Below are positions 1 through 6,503 of a stretch of 9,513 bases of DNA, piece by piece. The stretch spans positions 1 through 9,513 of the forward strand of contig JABDJE010000109.1 of the NCBI GenBank assembly GCA_013002625.1, in the 5' to 3' direction. Source of the stretch: Saprospiraceae bacterium (GTDB lineage Bacteria; Bacteroidota; Bacteroidia; Chitinophagales; Saprospiraceae). Each line of letters begins with the position of its first letter. Position 1 is the stretch's first letter. The position numbers and the translations under genes were made by a program. The notes beneath the pieces were generated by a model. The model was not told the DNA's origin and made no database searches. It saw only the letters and a program-made list of their open reading frames with translations.

Positions 1-75
1 ATATAATAGTGATTTGACTGACCTGGACCCAATTGGGACTGGTAAGCTGTACATATTATATATCCATAAATCAAC

Positions 76-101
76 ATTTCTGAAATCAAGATTTCAGAAA
101 T
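76..101. promoter_or_regulatory. 26-bp near-perfect palindrome made of two TTTCNGAAA sites
   Basis: Arms of 12 bases (76-87, ATTTCTGAAATC; 90-101, GATTTCAGAAAT) are perfect reverse complements around a two-base AA centre. Each arm also contains its own smaller palindrome: TTTCTGAAA at 77-85 and TTTCAGAAA at 92-100, centred 15 bp apart, so the element is also an imperfect direct repeat. It ends 19 bp before the ATG at 121. As DNA it could be an operator for a dimeric regulator; as RNA it would be a hairpin in the leader of the giant gene. No T-tract follows it, so it is not a usual terminator. The structure is seen directly; any function is inference. I found no convincing Bacteroidota -33/-7 promoter in 1-75. 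Confidence 0.5.
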
Positions 102-120
102 AAAACCAAAAACTCGATGT

Positions 121-3100
121 ATGAAATTATTTCATGATTTGTTACAGACCACTGTCCAGAAGTTTACTGAGATAGTGGATTTTGCTATTTCACCTTATGT
201 GAAGTTGCTGTTGAAAAAGCAAAATGTGACGAAAACCAATAACCGACAAATGTTTTTAGAAAAATTAAAAACACATAACGTGGCTATGGCGGTCCTGATG
301 GGGTTAATGTTTATATCAATAGACATTTCTGCACAATTGGAACCGAATACCGGAGCCAGTAGTTACTGTGTATGCAATGACGATCAATCCAGTAATGGTG
401 CTGGTGATGGTACATTCAATGAGACATTGGTGTTTACAGGACCTTGTGGCCTGGACGTATTTACCGGATCAGGTTCGCAACCTCCGGCATTGGCAAGTCT
501 TCCTTTTACCGCATCAGCGCCTGATCCGATGTCAGGTTTATGTGATTACAGCATAAGCTTTAATCACACAGACGATATCGGATACGATGTTTTTGTAACA
601 GACGGTATGAATAATCCTTATACTGGAAGCGGGACAGCTGTTCCGATCAATGTCGTAAATGTTTGCGCATATCCGGAAATTACAGAACCTCTGTTGGGTC
701 CCTTCTGTGAAAGTGAACCGGCAACAACAGATTTAGATTTACTGGTTTCAGAATTGAATGGATTTTCGGGGATGGTTGATGTTGAAGTCAATGGTGCATC
801 TTCAAATGCGTTTGACCCTTCAAACCTAGGGCCAGGTTCGCACACCATTTTATGGAATTTCACGGGATCCGGTACAGGATCTGGAACAGGGTCTTCTGGA
901 GGTACGGTTATGATGCCGGCAAATCCGGGATGTAACACTTCTTACAGTTTGTCTGTAGATGTCTTTGATGATCCAAGTTTGGTTGTTTCTGCCTGCTTCT
1001 GCGATTTTGATCCGGGAACAGGAGACCTGAGCAGTCAGGTAACAATCAGTGTAAGTGGTGGAACAGGTCCATTTACTTTATCAACAAATAATGGAACTTT
1101 AAGCACGACATCAATAATGGCTGGAGAAATTGCAAGCCTTTATCTTGGGCCAATGGGTGGTGCCTATACATTGGATGTTGTTGATGATAATGGATGTTCA
1201 GATAGTGTGAGCAGCATATGTGGATCATGTGATTTCAGTATTTCTATTACTGACCCTTGTGTTTGTAACAATGATCAAAGCTCCAATGGAGCAGGTGATG
1301 GTACGTTTGGTGAAGTAGTGGATATAACTGGACCGACAGGATTATCCCTTTTGGTTGGAGCGGGTTCAACGGGTATGCAAGGCATACCGGTAGGAAGCGC
1401 CATACCTGAAGTGAGTCCAGGCGTCTATCAATTAAGTTTTAACCATCAGGATTTGGTAGGATATTTACTGAATGTTGAAGTGGATGCAGGCGGAATGATA
1501 ATTCCGTTGCTGGATCCAATGGGCGATCAAATTAGTATAAGCAATCAATGTCAATACCCTGTTATCACAGAGCCAGATGTTGATATGACTGAACTTTGTT
1601 TCAATGGTGATCCAATTCAATTTACTGGCGACGAAGTTATGGAGCTAAATGGCTTTGATGGCTTCGTACAGGTATATGTAGGTGGGATTACAACAGGAGA
1701 TTTAATTACTGAGTTTGATCCTGCATTGTACGAAAACGGCATTTATGAATTGACATTCCTCTTTAATGGGGATAATATAAACAATGTATGGGATGGTGTA
1801 AATCCAGCATTCCCAGGATGTCAGACATCAACGAGTATCAGTATAGGAATCGGTGGCGGTGGAACGCTCGCCTGTAACGATAATGTAAATGTGAGTGTAG
1901 ATGCCAATTGTGAAGTAGATTTTACCTGGTACAGTTTGATTGAAGATGATAATGTTCCGCCTTTATTTGAAACACAGTTTACGGATATAGCCGGGAATAT
2001 TATTTCTGAAGATGATCTTGAAAATTATATAGGCCAGAGTGTAACTTACTCTATCATTGATATCTGTAACGGTAACAGTTGCTGGGGTACACTGAACATT
2101 GAAGACAAGTCGATTCCTCAATTGGAATGTGATTGTCCTGTGGGAGGTGAAACCGGTATTGGAGATTACTCTGAAGACTGTACTCTAAGTTGTTATGAGC
2201 TGCCGATATTTAAAGAAAAGTATTGGGACAGATTAAGAGATAATCTAATCACCGAAGATTTTGATGACTTCATCGATGATTATGTTAACAGTATATGTGA
2301 TGATGTAAGTTCAGATCAAATAAGTTTCTACGATGTATACATTGATTTAGATTGTGGTGGAACCTTAATGCAAAGAACATGGTCGGTTAGTTATGATAAA
2401 GGCAATGATGTTCAAGGCACAGTAAGTTGTACGTTCGAATATTATTTCGCACCTGTCGGCTTAGAAACGGCAGATACTGCACGCATTGACGAGACAACGG
2501 GTGAATTTGTAATTGCTGAAGATAGTTTGGTACTTCCGCTTGAAGTTGTTGAAATGACCTGTGGAGCGGACATATCACCTGAAGCAATTGCTGCGTATTT
2601 TGATAACCCGAATACAGAGGATAAAGATACAGACGATAACAGAATCGATCCTGATGAATTGAATATCGATTTAATTGTAGAAAACAATGAAGGTATTCCA
2701 TATGCTTACCCGCATTATTATATCCAGGGCCGTAATCCATCAGGACCGCACCCTCAGGCTATAAATAATGAAGTGTGTAACATATTGGTTACTTATTCTG
2801 ATAGTGAAGTAGAAGCCTGTGCAGTAGACTGTGGAGGCAATAGAAAAATATTAAGAAGCTGGACTATTCTGGATTGGTGTGTCGGTGAATACATCAATTA
2901 TGGCCAGGTTATAAAAGCTGTTGACCAGGAAGGACCAACCATCGATGTACCTGATGCATTTGCAAGTGTAGATCCTTGGAAGTGTTCTGCTGATGTATTA
3001 TTGCCTCAGCCAGAACATCTTTATGATGATTGTGGGGGACCGGTAACATACTCCATTGGCTTTGTCTCAGGTGGACTACAAGTAATCGGTAATGCAGAAG

Positions 3101-6100
3101 ACGGCTATGTTTTATTAGAAGCAGAAGAAGGTCAGATATACCATGTAGAATATGTGGCCGAGGATTGTTGTGGTAATCTGACAAGTGTATATATCAATGT
3201 TCAGGTTACTGACCTTACACCACCTGTCCCGGTTACCAAAGAAAACATTGTAACCAGTCTAAGTAATATCGGCAATCCAATTGACGAGAATCAAGGTATA
3301 GCTAAAGTATATGCTGAAGATATTGATAATGGATCCTATGATGGATGTACTGAGGTAGAGTTATCTGTTCGAAGAACAGAAATTGTTTGCCCGGATCAGG
3401 ATACTCTGTGGAAAGATCACGTCAAATTCTGTTGTGAAGACTTGAACGGAATGGAGTTTGTTGAAATCGATGTTCAATTCAGAGTAAGAGATAGCTACGG
3501 CAATGAGAATTTTGCCTGGGCAACAGTTCGACTCGAGGACAAATCTTCAAACACGCAAACATGTCCACCAGATATGATTTTGACATGCGACATGGATTAT
3601 AATGATTTTACAGTGACAGGTTTGCCGCGTGTATTTGGTGCATGTGGAGAGCTTGAGGTTGTATGTGACTTTGAAGAATTAATAGAAGATACAGAACCGC
3701 GTAGAAAAGGACCATTCGATGGTCATTTCAACGACCCACGATATGATGGTGTAGAAGTGCCAGCCTATGACCCTACTTGTGGTTATGGTGCAGTGAGAAG
3801 ACAATTTAGGTCTTGCAGCAGTTGTGTTCAATGGTTTGTTATTGAGCCAATAGATCCGTTTGATCCATCAACAATTGAGTTCCCAGAAGATGTTATTGTG
3901 GACTGCAATGGTGGTGATTATGGTGAACCTAGCTGGGATATTTCGGTATGTGAATTAATCGGTGTCTCACTTGAGAGCGATACATTCAGGTTCGAAGATG
4001 GCGCATGTATCAAGATTTTAAATCACTGGAGTGTCATCAATTGGTGTAACTATGATCCTACGGATCCTAACAGTGACGGAAGGTATAATCATACACAAGT
4101 CGTTAAAATAATCGACAGTGAGGATCCAGTAATTACCGCAGTAGATAGTTTGATGTATGATGTCGATGATGCTTGCTTGAGCGACGGAGGAGAATTAACT
4201 GCACGTGCAAATGATGAAGGTGTATGTGGCTCTGATTGGTTGAAATGGGAATTGACCCTTGACCTTTATGCGGATTGGACCCAAGACTATTTCTACAGCA
4301 GTGAGTTACCAGAATATGTGAACGGTATTCCAAACCCGTATTACATTTCTCCTACAGGCAACGATGAATTGGCTGTTGCTGTATTACCGAGTGGAATACC
4401 TTCTAGTAAGATATGGCATAGAGCCGTTTGGCGTGTGTCAGATGGTTGTACGAACAGCATGAGTGTTGTACGGTACTTCCAGATTACAGATAAGAAAGAT
4501 CCTACACCTTATTGCCTGAACTTAAGTACGGCGGTTATGGGTGGAAATGGTCAGGTAGAATTATGGGCTATTGACTTTAATGTTGGCAGTTTTGATAATT
4601 GTACTGACAGTGATAATATCATATTTACATTCACGGATGTAGCACCACCAGCTAGAGATGATTCCGAATATGACAGTTCAAGTGATTTGCAATGGTATAA
4701 CGGTACTTTCTGGTACTTTGATCCGGAGACAGGCGAGTATATGGATCAGGACGACTATTTTGATCTTGATGCGCATCGTTGGGAGCCAGGACTAAGAAGT
4801 GCTGCTAAGATATTCACAATGGCAGATGTAGATGCCAGCGGACATGTCAATATTCCAATCTATGCATGGGATGAATGTGGTAACAGAGATTTCTGTATAG
4901 TAAATATGCGATTGATAGATAATAATGGCGGCGGCGAAGGAGTTGTTTCCGGTAAAATGGTAACAGAGGAAGGAAAAGGTGTAGAAGATATTTCGGCTGA
5001 AGTAAAAAGTGATTTACCAGGATTTCCACGTTATGACCTTACTGACAATCAAGGCAGATTCGCATTCTACAATGTTCCTTTTAATGCAGATTATCTGTTG
5101 AATGGAACGAAGGATGATGATTACCTCAATGGAGTTAGTACACTTGATATTTTATTGATACAACGACATATTCTAGGACAGAGTGAATTGGATAGTCCTT
5201 ATAAAATGATAGCAGCTGACGTTAACCAGGATTATGACATTTCTGCGATTGACCTTATTGAGTTAAGGAAGTTGATCCTGGGAGTCTACAATGCGCTGCC
5301 ACAGAACAACAGTTGGAAAGCCATCGATGGATCTCAGGCACTTACGACGGACAATCCGTGGATATACAGAGACTATATTGAAATCAATAATCTTGAGAAC
5401 AATAAAATGGATGCAGATTTCGTCGCTGTAAAAATAGGTGATGTGAATTTGAGTGCAGAACCTCAGAATGGTCAGAAGAAAGAAGCTAATACATTATTGG
5501 ATATTCTTGAACTTGACTATGAAGATCAATTGTTGAAGAAGGGAGATATCGTTGAACTTCAAATTAAATCGACAACACCAGAATTGTACGGATATCAAAT
5601 GACTCTTGACGTCCCTGGATTTGAAGTGATTGAAGTAAAAGGAGACCAATTCGATGATGCTCAGACAGCTGTATTTAGCAACAAATTGACAATTAGTCAT
5701 GCAGGCACAAGCAAGCTTGGAGATGGTACAATCCTAACGATTAGTTTGAAAGCCAATACACCAGGATGGATCGCTGATAGAATACAAGTAAGTTCTGACA
5801 TTACCAGAGCGGAAGCCTATTTAGGTAATGAATTGAAAGTTGTTGATATTGGAACGGTAGATCAGTCTCAGGAGAGCACGTTCTATTTGTATCAGAATCA
5901 ACCTAACCCGTTCAAAGCCTTTACGGAAATTGGATTTGATCTGCCTGAAAACGAAAAGGTACGTTTAGAGTTCTTCGATGTATCAGGTCAGAGAATTAGA
6001 GTAATTCACCATGATGGTGTTAAAGGATATAATAAGCTTAAGGTAGATCGCACAACGCTAAACAGCAGTGGTGTGATATATTATACCTTGACAACGAAGG

Positions 6101-6138
6101 AGCATACAGCAACTAAACATATGATTATGATCGAGTAA
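121..6138 (+). CDS. Giant secreted multidomain surface protein with SprB-like, HYR-like, dockerin, cohesin-like and T9SS sorting domains
   Basis: This 2005-residue protein is probably an exported cell-surface or extracellular adhesin-like protein; no catalytic domain is recognisable. Order seen: a 43-residue N-terminal extension; a signal peptide at about 44-72 ending ISAQ; a Cys-rich module at 83-280; a SprB-like beta repeat at about 305-372 (SGGTGPF...YTLDVVDDNGC); a second copy of the Cys-rich module at 380-577; HYR-like beta modules at about 581-1600 with recurring junctions such as EDKSIP (661), VDQEGP (934), TDLTPP (1030), IDSEDP (1331) and TDKKDP (1456); a carboxypeptidase-regulatory-like domain at about 1606-1660; a dockerin-like pair at 1665-1720; a cohesin-like domain at about 1790-1910; and a type A T9SS sorting domain at about 1921-2005 (YQNQPNPF, FFDVSGQRIR, GVIYYTL). 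The sorting domain predicts outer-membrane export by T9SS with removal of the tail. The start is uncertain: ATG 250 (residue 44) would give an ordinary signal peptide. The gene appears monocistronic and ends at a strong terminator. Domain names rest on recognition by eye. Confidence 0.9.
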   Translation: MKLFHDLLQTTVQKFTEIVDFAISPYVKLLLKKQNVTKTNNRQMFLEKLKTHNVAMAVLMGLMFISIDISAQLEPNTGASSYCVCNDDQSSNGAGDGTFNETLVFTGPCGLDVFTGSGSQPPALASLPFTASAPDPMSGLCDYSISFNHTDDIGYDVFVTDGMNNPYTGSGTAVPINVVNVCAYPEITEPLLGPFCESEPATTDLDLLVSELNGFSGMVDVEVNGASSNAFDPSNLGPGSHTILWNFTGSGTGSGTGSSGGTVMMPANPGCNTSYSLSVDVFDDPSLVVSACFCDFDPGTGDLSSQVTISVSGGTGPFTLSTNNGTLSTTSIMAGEIASLYLGPMGGAYTLDVVDDNGCSDSVSSICGSCDFSISITDPCVCNNDQSSNGAGDGTFGEVVDITGPTGLSLLVGAGSTGMQGIPVGSAIPEVSPGVYQLSFNHQDLVGYLLNVEVDAGGMIIPLLDPMGDQISISNQCQYPVITEPDVDMTELCFNGDPIQFTGDEVMELNGFDGFVQVYVGGITTGDLITEFDPALYENGIYELTFLFNGDNINNVWDGVNPAFPGCQTSTSISIGIGGGGTLACNDNVNVSVDANCEVDFTWYSLIEDDNVPPLFETQFTDIAGNIISEDDLENYIGQSVTYSIIDICNGNSCWGTLNIEDKSIPQLECDCPVGGETGIGDYSEDCTLSCYELPIFKEKYWDRLRDNLITEDFDDFIDDYVNSICDDVSSDQISFYDVYIDLDCGGTLMQRTWSVSYDKGNDVQGTVSCTFEYYFAPVGLETADTARIDETTGEFVIAEDSLVLPLEVVEMTCGADISPEAIAAYFDNPNTEDKDTDDNRIDPDELNIDLIVENNEGIPYAYPHYYIQGRNPSGPHPQAINNEVCNILVTYSDSEVEACAVDCGGNRKILRSWTILDWCVGEYINYGQVIKAVDQEGPTIDVPDAFASVDPWKCSADVLLPQPEHLYDDCGGPVTYSIGFVSGGLQVIGNAEDGYVLLEAEEGQIYHVEYVAEDCCGNLTSVYINVQVTDLTPPVPVTKENIVTSLSNIGNPIDENQGIAKVYAEDIDNGSYDGCTEVELSVRRTEIVCPDQDTLWKDHVKFCCEDLNGMEFVEIDVQFRVRDSYGNENFAWATVRLEDKSSNTQTCPPDMILTCDMDYNDFTVTGLPRVFGACGELEVVCDFEELIEDTEPRRKGPFDGHFNDPRYDGVEVPAYDPTCGYGAVRRQFRSCSSCVQWFVIEPIDPFDPSTIEFPEDVIVDCNGGDYGEPSWDISVCELIGVSLESDTFRFEDGACIKILNHWSVINWCNYDPTDPNSDGRYNHTQVVKIIDSEDPVITAVDSLMYDVDDACLSDGGELTARANDEGVCGSDWLKWELTLDLYADWTQDYFYSSELPEYVNGIPNPYYISPTGNDELAVAVLPSGIPSSKIWHRAVWRVSDGCTNSMSVVRYFQITDKKDPTPYCLNLSTAVMGGNGQVELWAIDFNVGSFDNCTDSDNIIFTFTDVAPPARDDSEYDSSSDLQWYNGTFWYFDPETGEYMDQDDYFDLDAHRWEPGLRSAAKIFTMADVDASGHVNIPIYAWDECGNRDFCIVNMRLIDNNGGGEGVVSGKMVTEEGKGVEDISAEVKSDLPGFPRYDLTDNQGRFAFYNVPFNADYLLNGTKDDDYLNGVSTLDILLIQRHILGQSELDSPYKMIAADVNQDYDISAIDLIELRKLILGVYNALPQNNSWKAIDGSQALTTDNPWIYRDYIEINNLENNKMDADFVAVKIGDVNLSAEPQNGQKKEANTLLDILELDYEDQLLKKGDIVELQIKSTTPELYGYQMTLDVPGFEVIEVKGDQFDDAQTAVFSNKLTISHAGTSKLGDGTILTISLKANTPGWIADRIQVSSDITRAEAYLGNELKVVDIGTVDQSQESTFYLYQNQPNPFKAFTEIGFDLPENEKVRLEFFDVSGQRIRVIHHDGVKGYNKLKVDRTTLNSSGVIYYTLTTKEHTATKHMIMIE
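367..960 (+). repeat. Cys-rich module, copy 1 (residues 83-280 of the giant protein)
   Basis: Copy 1 opens with CVCNDDQSSNGAGDGTF and closes with NPGCNTSYSLSV. It matches copy 2 at 1258-1851, starting 891 bp later and with the same 198-residue length. Shared landmarks in order are FNH-D--GY, a C-YP-ITEP segment, -ELNGF-G-V-V-V and PGC-TS. The DNA of the two copies has diverged at many third positions, so the duplication is old and kept at protein level. I do not recognise the module as a named family. Confidence 0.8.
865..900 (+). repeat. Short 12-nt imperfect tandem repeat encoding a Gly-Ser-Thr linker
   Basis: Three consecutive 12-nt units (GGATCCGGTACA, GGATCTGGAACA, GGGTCTTCTGGA) encode GSGT-GSGT-GSSG at residues 249-260. 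This is a flexible loop near the end of module copy 1. The equivalent stretch of copy 2 has no such repeat (NGDNINNVWDG), so the loop is the locally variable part of the module. Confidence 0.7.
1258..1851 (+). repeat. Cys-rich module, copy 2 (residues 380-577 of the giant protein)
   Basis: Copy 2 opens with CVCNNDQSSNGAGDGTF and closes with FPGCQTSTSISI. It has the same length as copy 1 and is separated from it by about 99 residues holding the SprB-like repeat. The retained Cys residues and the acidic Asn/Asp/Gly opening suggest a disulfide-stabilised, perhaps calcium-binding, beta domain; that part is inference. Confidence 0.8.
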
Positions 6139-6170
6139 TCATATTGATTTTTGGTTTATTATCAATTGAG

Positions 6171-6201
6171 GCTGATCAATGCGGATTGATCAGCTTTTTT
6201 T
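6171..6201 (+). terminator. Rho-independent terminator of the giant surface-protein gene
   Basis: A perfect 9-bp stem (GCTGATCAA at 6171-6179, TTGATCAGC at 6186-6194) closes a 6-nt loop and is followed directly by seven T residues (6195-6201). It lies 33 bp past the TAA stop at 6136-6138. The T-tract exists only in the plus-strand direction, so this terminator does not serve proS. Confidence 0.92.
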
Positions 6202-6247
6202 ATGAAATAACATATTAAAAAAATTAATTAATTATGATTTTAACTAT

Positions 6248-6276
6248 TTGTAAATCATTAATAATTACTAATTTAG
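6248..6276 (+). promoter_or_regulatory. Candidate Bacteroidota-type promoter for a small RNA
   Basis: TTTG ends at 6250 and is followed, after 18 bases, by TAATTTAG at 6269-6276. The Bacteroidota sigma-ABfr consensus is TTG near -33 and TANNTTTG near -7; the second box here differs at one position. It would start a transcript at about 6280-6283, downstream of one terminator and upstream of another. The region is AT-rich, so a chance match is possible. Confidence 0.4.
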
Positions 6277-6281
6277 CGGCA

Positions 6282-6381
6282 GTTTACTTCATGAGATCCT
6301 TTGGTTACGTCTTCAATACCGAACTGAGAGATGGTATGTGACCAAAAAGATTCGGAGGGCTCTGCTAGGAGCCCTTTTTTT
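6282..6381 (+). ncRNA. Candidate free-standing structured small RNA of about 100 nt, family not recognised
   Basis: The stretch between two plus-strand terminators folds well. Bases 6300-6308 pair with 6338-6346 over 9 bp with one G-U. Bases 6316-6320 pair with 6333-6337 over 5 bp. A 7-nt bulge (6309-6315, GTCTTCA) lies on the 5' side between the stems, and a 12-nt loop (GAACTGAGAGAT) caps them. Three more pairs (6296-6298 with 6349-6351) extend the base. The terminator hairpin follows six bases after the fold, and a promoter-like sequence sits just before it. No plus-strand protein gene follows for nearly 1.9 kb, so a riboswitch leader is unlikely. I could not match it to 6S, SRP RNA, tmRNA or a TPP element. 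A 16- or 35-codon ORF overlaps it (ATG 6291 or 6234, stop 6339-6341), so a leader-peptide or micro-protein reading remains open. The 5' end is an estimate. Confidence 0.45.
6357..6381 (+). terminator. Second plus-strand Rho-independent terminator (end of the candidate small RNA)
   Basis: A GC-rich 6-bp stem (GGGCTC at 6357-6362, GAGCCC at 6369-6374) with a 6-nt loop is followed directly by seven T residues, then ATTTT. The giant gene is already terminated 156 bp upstream, so this strong signal needs its own transcript. In the minus direction the hairpin is followed by TCCGAATCTTTTT, a poor T-tract, so at best it is a weak terminator for proS. Confidence 0.88.
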
Positions 6382-6503
6382 ATTTTATACAAGAGGTTAT
6401 TAATCAGTTGTTTAGAACTGAACAACAGAATTACACACTCATTTCCAATGTGGGGAAAAGCTGCAAAAGACTTAGTAAAGATTATTTAATTGCTTAAACC
6501 GGA
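6382..6503. other. Short intergenic stretch after proS with no clear terminator
   Basis: No ORF or RNA gene is evident. A weak inverted repeat (GTTGTT at 6407-6412, AACAAC at 6421-6426) lies about 80-100 bp past the proS stop, but no T-tract follows it on the minus strand. The 3' end of the proS transcript is therefore not defined by sequence. Confidence 0.4.

Noticed and set aside
28..37. 10-bp palindrome CCCAATTGGG
   Set aside because: It does not extend beyond 10 bp, has no partner nearby and has no promoter context, so it may be chance.
865..900. GSGT repeat as a sign of recombinant linker or assembly error
   Set aside because: Codons vary between units and the frame continues smoothly into a conserved module end, so it is a natural low-complexity loop.
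2387..3184. Three minus-strand ORFs of 81-117 codons
   Set aside because: They lie inside the giant gene, have no recognisable domain and have low-complexity His/Leu/Gln content typical of antisense shadows.
6321..6343. CTGAGA followed by GGTATGTGACC, recalling a TPP riboswitch
   Set aside because: The second conserved TPP block (ACCTGAT, then GGATAATGCC, then CGTAGGGA) is absent and no thiamine gene follows on the plus strand.
6282..6381. Possible 6S RNA or SRP RNA
   Set aside because: The 5' and 3' ends do not pair into the long closing stem of 6S, and the SRP domain IV GGAAG/AGCAG internal-loop signature is missing. I left the family open rather than naming one.
6404..6430. Inverted repeat as terminator of proS
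   Set aside because: The stem is only 6 bp, AT-rich and lacks a T-tract on the minus strand.
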